NCBI GenBank assembly: GCA_003248655.1
Contig: QFPM01000016.1
Coordinates: 16,411-80,410, forward strand
Origin: Microbacterium sp.
Lineage (GTDB): Bacteria > Actinomycetota > Actinomycetes > Actinomycetales > Microbacteriaceae
DNA: 64,000 bases
Direction of reading: 5' to 3'
Shown: in pieces, positions 15,131 to 27,894 of the stretch
Layout: every line of letters begins with the position of its first letter
How positions within the stretch are numbered: position 1 is the first letter of the stretch
Program-made: the position numbers and the translations under genes
Notes under the pieces: generated by a model
The model's input: only the letters and a program-made list of their open reading frames with translations
The model's database searches: none
What the model was told of the DNA's origin: nothing

Positions 15131-16037
15131 GCTCAGCGAACAGTTGCTTGCTATGCCCGTCGGACATGAGCAGCGACAGGAGCGTCCAGTGGATCTCCCC
15201 TTCGCGGAACCGCCCATAGGTCATGCGATGCAGTGGTACCGCGTTGCCGGCCGTGGTCATCCATGCCGCGATAGCTTGCTCCGGCTGCTCGACCTTCACG
15301 CGTTGATCCTGAGGGCGGTCAAGAGCTGCCCACTTGGCCGCGGCGTCGAAGATGTCGTGCGAGAACACGTTGATGTACTGCCAACACGCGCGCAGCAGAG
15401 GCCACCATACCTGCGGGGGGATCACGGGGGTACTCAGCTCGGTGTTCGACTTTCGCCCGCTGAGGGCGATGGTTGTCGCGTCGCCCCATGGACGGAACGG
15501 AATGCCGCCGCCGGTGAGCACGGCTTCATAGGTGTGAAGTTCACGGATCGCATCGATGGTCTGCCGCGTTCTGAAGTGGATCCCGACCGCTTTGCTGTCG
15601 GTGAGGAAGTTATCGAGGTGTGACTGGTGGAGGTCGGTGATCGGAATGTCGGGGAGGTTCGCGGCGTGCCACGCCGCGAAGTGTTTCAAGCCTTCGAGCT
15701 TCGACCGGATCGTCTTGGGATGCGCGTGCGTGGCTTGAAGGTAGAGCATCTGATCGCGCAGGACCGGGTGCACGGGATTGAGAAGGGCCATTGCGAGTTC
15801 CCGAGCGCGGAGGTTCCACTCGCCGCTGAACGAGTCGAACGTCAAGACCACGCTGTGTCGGCCGGCGGCGGGATTCCAACCCAATGCGCCGAGGTCCCAG
15901 CGGCGCTCATCCCCGAAGAGCGGGATGGCGTAGTCGTGCTCGAGTCGGCGATGGGAGATGACGGGGGTGTCTGCCGACCAGTAGGCGCTGGCGAAGGTGG
16001 CGGCGGGCTCGGCGGGATCTATGCGGTCCACGCTCAC
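15131..16037 (-). pseudogene. third protein of a recombinase trio, 3'-truncated
   Basis: About 300 residues starting at a GTG that overlaps the stop of the preceding recombinase (GTGA). The sequence contains HPKTIRSKLEGLKHFAAWH and ITDLHQSHLDNFLTDS, a SAM-like core-binding domain of tyrosine recombinases or their accessory proteins. It runs without a natural stop into the antisense of the amidohydrolase, so the C-terminal catalytic part is missing. In Tn554-like and RIT-like elements three such genes act together. The left boundary is only known to about 40 bases. Confidence 0.7.
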
Positions 16038-17848
16038 AGGTGGACTCCTCTCTGGATGAGCGGCACGTGGACCGACGCGGCCTGATGGGCGAGCTGCGCG
16101 TTCTCGATGTCTGTCGGGGAGAACTCGCTGAGGATGCGTTCGATGTTGACGAGTTGCTGGCCATGCGTCGCGGAAAACTGGGCCGGAGGCATCTCGTTCT
16201 CGTAGCCGCGGAGTATCTCGCGGTACGCGAGAATCCGCGGCAGGTGGTCGGCGAACACGATGGCGTTCGGGCACGCGAAGCACATGGACGGTCGATGCTC
16301 GCAGAGACGCCCGGCAGGTGTGAAAGGCGATCCATAGGGTGACGTGCATCCGGTCACGCCGATTGCGCGGTCGGTGCTGGTTGAGGTCAGTTCCGCGGCG
16401 GCGGCCACGGCCAGGTCTCCTGCAGCCTGGTCGATTGTGCTGGCCTCGGCGTGGACGAAGACAGGCCCCCGAAGCCGGTCGAACACTTGATGCTGGGCCG
16501 CGTTGACGGCGTTACCGGCGAGAACATGCACCGTCGTGGACTGTGCGTAGTGGCGTTGGTAAACGGCGACGCTGTGGTCGTCTCCGGCTGCGGCGTCGGC
16601 GCTGCGGAGTACCGCCGCGCGAACGCTCTTCACGGTCTTACGCAGTCGGCGGGAGTCGTAGGGCTGCGAGATCTCCGGCGAGATCGACGTCAGCAGGGAC
16701 GTAAACGGCAGACGCGAGAATGACTCGCGGCGTACGACGAGATGCCTTGACGTTGTGCGATGCACGGTGAGGAACAAGGCGTGTGCGTCTGAGGCGCCGG
16801 CCTTCAATGCTTCGGCTCGAGCGAGTTCGGTCGCAGCGATGAGGCGGAGGACGAGATCTCCTGCGCGCCACCCCTTGCCGTCGCCCGAACCCGTGACTGT
16901 GCAGCGCACAGTCCGGGTCCGATGCGCCCGCGCCTTGTGGAGCTTCACGTGAAGGGCGCCGGTGGAGTGTTCGATGTCCGGCATGAGCACTCCGGACCAT
17001 TCTTCTGGCGCCGCGCCGGTCTCCAGTTGCAGCAGCGAGCGGAATGCGACGAGGTCTTCGCTGGTCGGATAGAGGAAGGGCAGAAGTCGCCGTGTGATTT
17101 GACCGGCGTCAACCTGGTTGACCGCCCGCTCGTGCGCGAAGTCAGCGTCCAGATCGTTGAGCACTCCCGCGGCGCATGCCTCCAGGATGTCCCCTTCGAT
17201 CGAGGCCCCGGGTCGGCGTCCGAGGTGACGAAGACCCCACAAGACGTCGGCGGTGCGGCGCCATCCGTTGACGCGAGGATCCTCGCCGAGGGCAAGCAGC
17301 CGCCGGCTGACCGCGACGCGAGTCTCGAGGTCGCGGATTCGAGCGCGGCAGGCGTCCCGGATCGCGAGGCGTTCCGCGTTCGAAAACTCATCCAGCGGTG
17401 TGGAGTCTGCGACCTGGTGCAAGCCTCGTGCCTGAGCCCACCGCAGCGTGTGTTCGCTGACGTCGCGGCCGTTTGCGGCATGCACGCGGACAAGTGCACG
17501 GATCTGCGTGCCGTACTTGTACGGGATCCCGCTCTCGGGCGGATACGCGCCCGCCAACGCGGATTCCCATATATGGAATGCGTCGACGACGCTGGCGCCG
17601 GGTGTGGCAAGGCTCGCTGTTCGCGGGAGCTGCTCGGACAGGCCGCGCAGCAGGTTGATGAGCGCGCGGCGGTACTGGTAGGCCGTGCCGTCGGAGAGGC
17701 CGCCGGTTCGCCGCAGGCTGATCAGTGCGTCAGCGAACTCTGCGGCGAGGATTGGGTGCTCGAAATCGAGCGGGGCGAGGGCGCCATTCAGATTCCCGGA
17801 CGAAACCATGAGCGACATCTGCCGCGGGGAAAGGTCAACCGCGGTCAC
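16034..17848 (-). CDS. tyrosine recombinase/integrase-like protein with C-terminal zinc-like motif
   Basis: A 604-residue protein starting at a GTG that overlaps the stop of the upstream recombinase. An N-terminal core-binding region (LSDGTAYQYRRALINLLRGL) is followed by a degenerate catalytic domain (YDSRRLRKTVKSVRAAVL, VAVYQRHYAQST). Near the C terminus are closely spaced cysteines in GCTSPYGSP, RLCEHRP and MCFACPNA, suggesting a zinc-binding module. It resembles TnpB-type partners of Tn554-like elements. The canonical R-H-R-Y residues are not all evident, so it may assist the first recombinase rather than cut DNA. Confidence 0.78.
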   Translation of the reverse strand: MTAVDLSPRQMSLMVSSGNLNGALAPLDFEHPILAAEFADALISLRRTGGLSDGTAYQYRRALINLLRGLSEQLPRTASLATPGASVVDAFHIWESALAGAYPPESGIPYKYGTQIRALVRVHAANGRDVSEHTLRWAQARGLHQVADSTPLDEFSNAERLAIRDACRARIRDLETRVAVSRRLLALGEDPRVNGWRRTADVLWGLRHLGRRPGASIEGDILEACAAGVLNDLDADFAHERAVNQVDAGQITRRLLPFLYPTSEDLVAFRSLLQLETGAAPEEWSGVLMPDIEHSTGALHVKLHKARAHRTRTVRCTVTGSGDGKGWRAGDLVLRLIAATELARAEALKAGASDAHALFLTVHRTTSRHLVVRRESFSRLPFTSLLTSISPEISQPYDSRRLRKTVKSVRAAVLRSADAAAGDDHSVAVYQRHYAQSTTVHVLAGNAVNAAQHQVFDRLRGPVFVHAEASTIDQAAGDLAVAAAAELTSTSTDRAIGVTGCTSPYGSPFTPAGRLCEHRPSMCFACPNAIVFADHLPRILAYREILRGYENEMPPAQFSATHGQQLVNIERILSEFSPTDIENAQLAHQAASVHVPLIQRGVHL

Positions 17849-19254
17849 GCGGCATTCCGATCAGCGAGAACTGCATCTGCGAAGGTCACGGCCTCGTCGC
17901 TCCAGCTCTCGAACACGTCCTGGATGATCGCGTCGGTGTCCTCGATGTACCGCAGGTACACCATGGTCGTTGCGGGGTTCGAGTGGCCGAGCAGACGTTG
18001 CACCGTGAGTCGCGGATTGATGGAGATGTGCTCGGACAGCGTGGCCGGGCCAACGTTGCCCGCGCGTCGCTCCGCCTCGCGGGCCAGGGCGACATCGGTC
18101 AGTGACTTGAGGAGCACCACCGCGAACGTGTGGCGGAGATCGTGAGGCGTGATCCGCGCACGCCGACCGCCCATCTGATCCTGCGCGAGTTCCAACGTTC
18201 GACAGCTCGCTGCCTCGAACGTCGCGTGCCACGCCCGCCTGCTGATCGGCAACCCGCCCCGGCCAACGAACAAGCCGAGAGCCTCAAGCCCCTGATCCCG
18301 CTCGACGACGGCGATCCGTCGCAGGTGTGGCGGGAACTGATGCAGCCTCCACCTCGACCTCCGCCCATCGACGCGCCCTCGAACGATTCCTGCCGAGGCG
18401 TCGAGTTCGTCGACGACGAAGAGCTCCGAGCGGCGTCGCCAGAGGGATGCGGCTGACGCGCGGACGATCGCTCGGCGCTCCGTCTGGCGATAGAGGTCCA
18501 CCGCCTTGAGCGTCATGAGAGGCACGTGTACGCGCCGGCGCTTCTGGTACTTCGCGCACGCTTCGAGCAGAACCGAGATGCCTGTGCTGGACGTCGGCAC
18601 CTCTGCATTCAGCAGTGTCGAGAACTCGCCGAGCCGCATTCCGGTAGTGAGGGCCAGCTGTGCGCCTGCCCGCGAACGCAAGCTCGTGCTACCTCGCCAG
18701 CTCGGATCGAGTTCGCCGGCGGCAGTCCGGCCGCCGAGGCCGATGTCGCGAAAGGTGAGCCACTGCGACTGCGTCAGTGGGCGGATGTCGGGCTCGCTCC
18801 GCCAGTTTGTCCGGAGAGGCGACGATCGTCCGATCGTGATCCACGGCTCGCGCCGAATCTGCCCGGTCTGCGAGAGCAGCTGATAGATCCCGCGGATGAC
18901 GACCACCTCGCGTTGCCAGGTCGCCGGCGCAACGGGCCGTTCGGAGCCGCTCAAGCGCCAATCGCGGTAGGCGACGATGTCGTCACTTGATGCGTGGATG
19001 ACGTCGGTCCGCCGCCCGTCGAGGAACGAGGCGAATCGCCGCGCGTCGTAGGCGTACGCGCGAAGAGTGGCTCGGTCTGCGGACGACGCGACGAGGCGAA
19101 AGTACGTCAGCCAGGGTTCGACCGGCCGCCACTGCTCATCGAGCAGAACCGGCATCCCCTCGGGAAGTGACCGACCGCGCGAGTACGCCTCTCTGGTGCG
19201 CTCGTCGAGGTCGGGTGTGGCGGTGAGCTGGTGGTCGACGAAACGCAGGTGCAT
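17845..19254 (-). CDS. site-specific tyrosine recombinase
   Basis: A 469-residue phage-integrase family recombinase. The catalytic pattern is complete: Arg in TTGMRLGEFS, HDLRHTFA box, the LLGHSNPATT histidine and the tyrosine in MVYLRYIE. An N-terminal SAM-like domain (LRAYAYDARRFASFLDGR) binds the core site. It is the first gene of the trio and couples to the next by a 4-base overlap. The ATG at 19254 is preferred, since the upstream extension reads into the methyltransferase fragment on the other strand. Confidence 0.9.
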   Translation of the reverse strand: MHLRFVDHQLTATPDLDERTREAYSRGRSLPEGMPVLLDEQWRPVEPWLTYFRLVASSADRATLRAYAYDARRFASFLDGRRTDVIHASSDDIVAYRDWRLSGSERPVAPATWQREVVVIRGIYQLLSQTGQIRREPWITIGRSSPLRTNWRSEPDIRPLTQSQWLTFRDIGLGGRTAAGELDPSWRGSTSLRSRAGAQLALTTGMRLGEFSTLLNAEVPTSSTGISVLLEACAKYQKRRRVHVPLMTLKAVDLYRQTERRAIVRASAASLWRRRSELFVVDELDASAGIVRGRVDGRRSRWRLHQFPPHLRRIAVVERDQGLEALGLFVGRGGLPISRRAWHATFEAASCRTLELAQDQMGGRRARITPHDLRHTFAVVLLKSLTDVALAREAERRAGNVGPATLSEHISINPRLTVQRLLGHSNPATTMVYLRYIEDTDAIIQDVFESWSDEAVTFADAVLADRNAA

Positions 19255-19316
19255 CGTGCTCCGGGGGTGCGGTCGGGCGGGTGGTTGAGACACTGCCCGA
19301 ACGTACACATAACTGC

Positions 19317-19785
19317 GTGCGGATCGGGCAACTTCCTCGTGCCGATCCTTGAGCGCAAGCTCGCCGCCGTGCAGGCGCGCTACGGTCGGAGCGACTTCGA
19401 GAAGCGGCACTACGCCCTCCACGGCCTGATGTGCGTCTACGGCATCGAGCTGCTACCCGACAACGCCGCCGAGTGCCGCGACAACCTGGCGGGTACTTTC
19501 GCCCGGGTACTCAAACTCAAGACGGGCGACGACCTCCTCGCGGCAGCCCGCGCCGTGCTCGCGGTGAACATCGTGCAGGGCGACGCGCTCGCGATGACGG
19601 ATGCCGTGGGCGCCCACATCGTCTTCGCCGAGTGGGGCTACCTCGGGCGCGGCAAGTTCCAGCGCAACGACTTCCGCTTCGACGCGCTCGCGCAGCGGTC
19701 GTCGGGCGACCACGAGGTGTTCGTGCCGGTTCGCAGCTATCCGCCGATGACCGTCGCCCAGATCGCACAGGGGAGTGCCGCATGA
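19317..19785 (+). pseudogene. DNA methyltransferase, 5'-truncated
   Basis: The last 155 residues of a DNA methyltransferase. The fragment opens inside motif I (CGSGNFLVPILERKL) and continues with LMCVYGIELLPDNAAECRDNL and VNIVQGDALAM, the SAM-binding part of N6-adenine methylases. The N-terminal region and the DPA half of motif I are replaced by the recombinase element, so there is no start. The stop overlaps the next methylase by ATGA, showing it was the first gene of a restriction-modification operon. Confidence 0.85.
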
Positions 19786-21381
19786 CGATACCCGTCCTCG
19801 ACGCGCAGGCGAGCTTCACGCTCCGCGCCCATAACCCCGACGTTCTCACCTGCATCGCGAACCTGTCCAACGACGAGGTCTTCACCCCGCCCGAGCTCGC
19901 GAACCAGATGCTCGACGTCATCGCGGATGCCTGGGCCGACAGCCACGGCGGAGCGTCGATCTGGGCCGACCCCGACGTCACCTTCCTCGACCCGTTCACC
20001 AAGTCGGGCGTCTTCCTGCGCGAGATCACGCGGCGCCTCACCGACGGCCTCGCCGATGTCATCCCCGAACTGCAGGAACGCGTCGACCACATCCTCACGA
20101 AGCAGGTCTTCGGCATCGGCATCACACAGCTGACCGCGCTGCTCGCGCGCCGCAGCGTCTACTGCTCGAAGGATGCCACGGGCGAGCATTCGATCGCGAA
20201 GAGCTTCGACCGCGACTGGGGCAACATCTGGTTCGAGCGCACCGAACACACGTGGGCCGGCGACCGCTGCGCGTACTGCGGGGCCACCAAGAGCGGGTAC
20301 GGCCGCGGCGACGAGCTCGAGACCCACGCCTACGCCTTCATTCACACGACAGATCCGCGGGCGCTGCTGGCCCGCATGTTTGGAGCCGACGTGCAGTTCG
20401 ACGTCATCATCGGTAACCCGCCGTATCAGCTGGACGACGGCGGCGCGGGGAAGAGTGCGATTCCGATCTACCACCTGTTTGTCCGTGCGGCGAAGGCTTT
20501 GGCCCCGCACCACGTGGCGATGATCACTCCGTCGCGCTGGATGGCTGGAGGCAAGGGACTGGAAGAGTTCCGGGCAGAGATGCTGTCCGATGATCGCATT
20601 CGCGCGATCATCGACTTCGTTGATTCGGATGAGGCGTTCCCTGGCGTCGATGTCGCTGGCGGTGTCTCTTACTTCTTGTGGGACCGTGACAGCCGCGGGC
20701 TCTGTTCGATCACCACTATCATCCGAGGTCAGTCGTCCCCCGCCGTCGAGCGCCGACTTGACGAGTTTGACGTATTCGTCCGGCATTCGCCTGCGACAGC
20801 GATACTCCACAAGGTGTGGCCAGACGGTGTCGATGTCTCTAGGTCGCTCGGCGTGAAGGTGTCCGGCCGCAAGGCTTTTGGCTTCGCGACCACCGACCGG
20901 GGTGCAGCATCTCCGGACCGGATCGCGGACCCTGTTGTCCTCATCAGCAGCGGCGGGAGGGGATACGTTGCGCGAGCCGCGGTGACCATGAACGCAGAGT
21001 GGGTCGATAAGTGGAAGGCCACGGTAAGCCGCGCGGCGCCGGCCGGCGGACGCCCTGATCGTGACGGCAAGTACTACGGGCTGAGTAGCATCCGCATCGT
21101 CGAACCCGGAGCCATCACGACCGAGGCCTACCCGGTGGTCGGGGCTTTCGATAGCGAGGACGAGGCCGCGAGAATGTGTTCGTACCTGAGGACGCGGTTC
21201 GTGAGGTTCTTACTCACACTGCGCGCCGCCAATCAGAGCGTCACCCGGTCGACGTTCAACTTCGTACCTGACAATCCGATGGATCGTACGTGGACGGACG
21301 AGCAGCTCTTCGAGAAGTACGAGATCTCAGTCGCTGAGCAGGCTTACATCGAGTCGCTCGTTCGGCCGATGGAGCCCAACG

Positions 21382-21389
<8 letters not shown>
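19782..21389 (+). CDS. Eco57I-type N6-adenine DNA methylase
   Basis: A 535-residue methylase. Motif I is the variant LDPFTKSG (Asp70) and motif IV is NPPY (Asn212 in IIGNPPYQL). Between them a CAYCGATKSG knuckle may bind zinc. The C-terminal half resembles the Eco57I/TaqI-like target-recognition region. It overlaps the truncated methylase by 4 bases and the helicase by 8. The operon therefore had two methylase-like proteins and a helicase-nuclease. With the first gene cut, protection or restriction may be unbalanced. Confidence 0.88.
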
Positions 21390-23937
<2,548 letters not shown>

Positions 23938-23940
<3 letters not shown>

Positions 23941-23994
23941 GTGGGCGCAAACCCTAGGAATCCTCGACGGGATGCCATGGTTTGCGCCCACTCA
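23938..23994. repeat. AGTGGGCGC palindrome, copy 1
   Basis: Bases 23938-23953 and 23979-23994 are a perfect 16-bp inverted repeat around a 25-base loop, and the first arm includes the helicase stop codon. The outer AGTGGGCGC...GCGCCCACT is shared with copies near 29,617 and 30,799. It can act as a bidirectional terminator between convergent genes. Confidence 0.85.
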
Positions 23995-24027
23995 ACGGGG
24001 CGAAGACGGGCAAGGCCCCAGCCCAGC

Positions 24028-25470
24028 TCACGAGTCGAAGCCCAAGCCCAGGGCATCCAGGGTCTTCAGCAGGAGGTTGCGCCTCCCGAGATTGTGGTCG
24101 GCGCGGTCGAGCGACCAGCGGGTCAGGTTGATGCCGACCGCGGCCGCGGGCTCGGGCGGGAAGGGCAGCGGTCGCTTTCGCACCATCTCGAGGCGCGTGC
24201 GCTCCGTGTCGGCGCCCGACAAGAGGTCCAGCATCACGTTCCCCGCGAACCGCGTCGACCCGACCCCCAACCCCGTGAATCCCGCCGCATACGCGACGCG
24301 CCCGCCGCGCGCGGTGCCGAAGAACGACGTGAACTGCGTCGAGGTGTCGATCGCCCCCGCCCACTGGTGCGAGAAGCGCAGGCCCTCCAGCTGCGGAAAC
24401 GTCGTGAAGAAGTGACTCGCGAGCCGCCGCCACACGTCGGGGCGGTGCTCGTAGCGCGGGTCGACGCGGCGGCCGTAGTGGTACAGCGCGTCGTATCCGC
24501 CGAAGAGGATCCGCCCGTCCTGCGTCGGCCGGTAGTAGTGGAACTGGTTCGCCAGATCGCCGATGCCCTGCCGGTCGCGCCAGCCGACGGCATCCCACTG
24601 CTGCGCGCTCAGCGGCTCGGTCATCAGCACATAGTCGTAGACCGGCACCGTCATGAGCCGGTTGCGCTTCAGCAGCGACGGGAACACGTTCGTCGCGAGC
24701 ACCGCCTGCTCGGCGTCGACCCGCCCCGCATCGGTCACGACCGATACCCCCGCCCCGGTCGTCGGCGACGACAGCGCAGTCACGTGCGACCGCTCGAAGA
24801 TCTCGACCCCTCGTTCTTCGGCGACGCGGGCGAGCTCCGCCGCGAGCCGAGCCGGATGCACGAGCGCGCAGTTATGCTTCTCCCACATCGCACCGAGATA
24901 GGTCGGCGAGTTCACCGACGCGCGTAGCGTCAGCTCGTCGAGGTAGACGACGCCGGGGTCGTTCGCCGCCTCGTCGCGCCAGTCGGCGAGCCACGCGAGC
25001 TGATGCTCCTCGACCGCCGGCGCGAGCTGACCGGTGCGCTCGAACTGCACATCGAGCCCCAACTCGGCGACGGACGACTCGATCTCGTCGAGGTTCTGGA
25101 GGCCGAGGCGCTCGAGATCCTCGATCTCCTTCGGCCAGCGGCTCAGCCCGTTCTCGTACCCGTGGGTGAGGCTCGCCTCGCAGAATCCGCCGTTGCGTCC
25201 CGACGCCGCCCACCCGACGCGCTGCGCCTCGACCACGACGACGCGTCGCTCCGGATCGCGCAGCTTCGCGAGCAGCGCCGTCCACAGGCCCGTGTATCCC
25301 GCCCCCACGATGACGAGGTCGGCGCGGGCCGTGCCGCGCAGCGGGGGGCGATCGGGGCGCAACGCCGCGGGCAGGTCATCGATCCAGAACACTCGCTCGC
25401 GCGTCCCGCCGAGCGCGTGATCGAGAACGGATGCCGCGGGCGCGCGACGCTCGAAAACTGTTGTCCCCAC
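24028..25470 (-). CDS. FAD-dependent oxidoreductase (DAO/PuuB-like)
   Basis: A 480-residue flavoprotein. The Rossmann motif VIVGAGYTGLWTA is at residues 53-65, followed by the adenine-binding acidic strand VVVVEAQRVGWAASGRNGGF, characteristic of D-amino-acid oxidase and gamma-glutamylputrescine oxidase relatives. The C-terminal GFTGLGVGSTRFAG completes the FAD site. It oxidises an amine or amino acid in the cytoplasm, substrate unknown. The GTG start at 25470 is preceded by a GAGGGGG site. It lies 44 bases behind the amylosucrase gene on the same strand and may share its transcript. Confidence 0.9.
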   Translation of the reverse strand: MGTTVFERRAPAASVLDHALGGTRERVFWIDDLPAALRPDRPPLRGTARADLVIVGAGYTGLWTALLAKLRDPERRVVVVEAQRVGWAASGRNGGFCEASLTHGYENGLSRWPKEIEDLERLGLQNLDEIESSVAELGLDVQFERTGQLAPAVEEHQLAWLADWRDEAANDPGVVYLDELTLRASVNSPTYLGAMWEKHNCALVHPARLAAELARVAEERGVEIFERSHVTALSSPTTGAGVSVVTDAGRVDAEQAVLATNVFPSLLKRNRLMTVPVYDYVLMTEPLSAQQWDAVGWRDRQGIGDLANQFHYYRPTQDGRILFGGYDALYHYGRRVDPRYEHRPDVWRRLASHFFTTFPQLEGLRFSHQWAGAIDTSTQFTSFFGTARGGRVAYAAGFTGLGVGSTRFAGNVMLDLLSGADTERTRLEMVRKRPLPFPPEPAAAVGINLTRWSLDRADHNLGRRNLLLKTLDALGLGFDS

Positions 25471-25514
25471 GGTGACCCCCCTCTTGTTCCACCTGTTCTG
25501 TTCGGTCGAGCGAC

Positions 25515-27404
25515 TCAGAGCGGCGTCACCCGCAGCCACACGAACCCGTGCGGCGGCAGGGCGATGCCCTCGTCCAGATCGACCTCGGCGTCGTGGACGA
25601 GATCGTACGCGGCGCGCTCGAATCCCGACAGGGTGAGTGGGTCGATCGCGACCTCGGCGTCGCCGACGTTCGCGAGCACCAGGATGCGGGTGCCCTCGCC
25701 CGGGCGCTGGTAGCCGACGACCGACGGATGCGGCGTGCGGAACCCGATCAGCTCGCCACCGCCCAGCTCGGGCGTCGCCTTGCGCACGGAGATGAGCTTC
25801 GTCAGCCGCCGGAACACGCGCCCCGCGGGAGTCGCCGGGTCTTCGCGCCGCGCGTACTGATCGCGCGGCCGGTTGCCGCGGTGCACCCAGCGTGAATCGC
25901 CGCGGCGGACCGGGTCGTCGGCGTACGAGTAGTCGTTCAGCTGTGCGACCTCGTCGCCGAGGTACAGCAGCGGCAGGCCGCCGGTCGACAGGGCGAGGGC
26001 GTGCGCGAGCACGACACGGTCTTCGCCGCCGGCATCCTGCGCTTCGATCCCGGCGAGCGACGCCGTCGTGCCGGTCACGCGGGCGTCGCCCGTGTCGGAG
26101 TTCTCCTGGAACGCGACGCCGCGCGCGAACGTCCCCTCGAAGCGCCCCGTGTAGAAGCGGTTGAGGAACTGCCGGTGCGAGTACCCGTCGATGCCGAGCG
26201 CCGCGGCATCCTCGTCGGCGAAGGTCCACCCGATGTCGTCGTGCGAGCGCACGTAGTTGACCCACGCCGTGCCCGGTGGCAGGGGGTGGCGGCGCTCGAG
26301 CGCGTCTTGCAGCAGGCGCCCGTCGCGCGTCGCGAGCGCCTCCCACGTCAGCGCCATCTGCAGCGGGTTGTAAGAAATCTGACATTCCTCGGGCGATATA
26401 TACGTCACCACCTCGTCGGGGTGGACGATCGCCTCGGACTTGAAGATCATGCCCGGCGCGGCCATCGCGAGCACCGCGTTGAACGCCTGCAGCAGCAGAT
26501 GCGCTTCGGGCAGCGACTCGCACGACGTGCCCAGGCGCTTCCAGATGAAGGCCACGGCATCCATGCGAAGCACCTCGACGCCCTGGTTCGCGAGGAAGAG
26601 CATCTCGCCCGCCATCGCCCGGAAAACCGCGGGATTCGCGTAGTTGAGGTCCCACTGGTAGTGGTAGAACGTCGACCAGATCCAGCGCCCGTCCGGCAGT
26701 TGCACGAACGATCCGCGGTGGTCGTCGGGGAAGATCTCGCGCGTCGTCCGCTCGTACGCATCGGGCATATCACGATCGGGGAATATGAGGTAGAAGTCCT
26801 CGAACCCGGGATCGCCCGCGACCGCTTTCTGCGCCCATTCGTGCTCGTTGCTCGTGTGGTTGAAGATGAAGTCGAGCACGAGCGAAATGCCCGAGGCGCG
26901 CAGGTCAGCCGCAAGCTCGGAGAGCTGTGCCATCGTGCCGAGGCTCGGGTTCACGCGCCGATAGCTCGACACCGCGTATCCGCCGTCGTTGTCGCCCTCG
27001 GGCGCGTCGAAGAGCGGCATGAGGTGCAGGTAAGTGAGCCCGAGATCGCGAAAATACGGGATCTGGTCGCGGATGCCGGCGAGGTTGCCCGCGTAACGAT
27101 CGACGTAGCAGACGCCACCCAGCATCCGCTCGGACTGGAACCACTGCGGATCGGCGGCGCGCTGCGCGTCGCGCACCTTCAGGTCGAGCGGGCGGGCGTT
27201 CCACGAAGCGGATGCCGTCGCGACCGTCTGCGCGAGCTGCTCCTGCCCGTCGGGGCGGTCGCCGTAGAGCCGGGCGAACAGGTCGTGCAGTCGCGGGAAC
27301 TGCGCGTCAAATCGCGCGAGGAACGGGTCGTCGACGCGCCCCGCCGCCGCGGCGGCATCCAGGGCGGCAGCGCGGTCTTCGTCGAGCGTGCTCAGAGCGG
27401 TCAT
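25515..27404 (-). CDS. amylosucrase (GH13_4)
   Basis: A 629-residue glycoside hydrolase of family 13, close to amylosucrases: it makes alpha-1,4-glucan from sucrose and releases fructose. The catalytic nucleophile is Asp282 in VLRMDAVAF, the acid/base Glu324 in FKSEAIV, and the transition-state Asp is in RSHDDIGW (389-390). The N-terminal helical domain (residues 1-90) and the barrel start HLMPLF are characteristic. There is no signal peptide. Length matches the family's usual 630-640 residues. Confidence 0.92.
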   Translation of the reverse strand: MTALSTLDEDRAAALDAAAAAGRVDDPFLARFDAQFPRLHDLFARLYGDRPDGQEQLAQTVATASASWNARPLDLKVRDAQRAADPQWFQSERMLGGVCYVDRYAGNLAGIRDQIPYFRDLGLTYLHLMPLFDAPEGDNDGGYAVSSYRRVNPSLGTMAQLSELAADLRASGISLVLDFIFNHTSNEHEWAQKAVAGDPGFEDFYLIFPDRDMPDAYERTTREIFPDDHRGSFVQLPDGRWIWSTFYHYQWDLNYANPAVFRAMAGEMLFLANQGVEVLRMDAVAFIWKRLGTSCESLPEAHLLLQAFNAVLAMAAPGMIFKSEAIVHPDEVVTYISPEECQISYNPLQMALTWEALATRDGRLLQDALERRHPLPPGTAWVNYVRSHDDIGWTFADEDAAALGIDGYSHRQFLNRFYTGRFEGTFARGVAFQENSDTGDARVTGTTASLAGIEAQDAGGEDRVVLAHALALSTGGLPLLYLGDEVAQLNDYSYADDPVRRGDSRWVHRGNRPRDQYARREDPATPAGRVFRRLTKLISVRKATPELGGGELIGFRTPHPSVVGYQRPGEGTRILVLANVGDAEVAIDPLTLSGFERAAYDLVHDAEVDLDEGIALPPHGFVWLRVTPL

Positions 27405-27481
27405 CGTGCTCCTTCCGCGCCCAGCCTACGGGCGGGCTACGCTGGCCACACCCTCCCTGACAGCGCGTCGAAAGGCCGGCG

Positions 27482-27847
27482 ATGAACCTCGTCCAGATCG
27501 CTCAGCACGCCGATGACCTCGATCGTGCCGCGGACTTCTACACCGTCCTGCTCGAGAGGCCGCCGCTCGCGCGCTTCGACCCGCCGGGGCTATTGTTCTT
27601 CGACCTCGACGGGGCGCGCCTGCTGCTCGACCGGGCGGCGCCCAGCGCCCTCATCTATCTGCAGGTCGACAACGTGCATGAGACCCTCGAGCGGCTCGCG
27701 GGGCTCACGGACGTCGTCACGCCGCCGCACGTCATCTTCACGCACGAGGACGACCTGCTCGGGCCGGCGGGCCACGAGGAGTGGCAGGCGTTCATCCGCG
27801 ACAGCGAGGGCAACACCGCCGCACTCGTGTCGTTCCAGAAGGCGTGA
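27482..27847 (+). CDS. VOC (glyoxalase/bleomycin-resistance) family protein
   Basis: A 121-residue protein with two beta-alpha-beta-beta-beta modules: MNLVQIAQHADDLDRAADFYTVLLE at the start, and the second metal-binding strand in HEEWQAFIRDSEGNTAALV. Such small VOC proteins are dimeric metalloenzymes or binding proteins whose substrate cannot be read from sequence. It is divergent from the amylosucrase and lies 47 bases before the serine dehydratase. Confidence 0.88.
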   Translation: MNLVQIAQHADDLDRAADFYTVLLERPPLARFDPPGLLFFDLDGARLLLDRAAPSALIYLQVDNVHETLERLAGLTDVVTPPHVIFTHEDDLLGPAGHEEWQAFIRDSEGNTAALVSFQKA

Positions 27848-27894
27848 CGCACTCGTCTCTGTCGGCGGTGCGAGGGTCGACGTAGGGTCGGAGC

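Larger units (their letters stand above)
15131..19316 (-). mobile_element. three-gene tyrosine-recombinase element (RIT/Tn554-like), damaged
   Basis: Three minus-strand genes coupled by GTGA overlaps (19254-17845, 17848-16034, 16037-15131) form a recombinase trio. The left flank is the 5' part of an amidohydrolase and the right flank, from about 19317, is the 3' part of a methyltransferase cut inside its CGSGNF motif. Because the two flanks are different genes, simple insertion is not enough and a deletion or rearrangement must have accompanied it. No terminal inverted repeats are visible, as expected for this class. Confidence 0.7.

Noticed and set aside
24028..26655. One large protein combining the FAD enzyme and the frame upstream
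   Set aside because: The upstream part is antisense-like reading within the amylosucrase gene.
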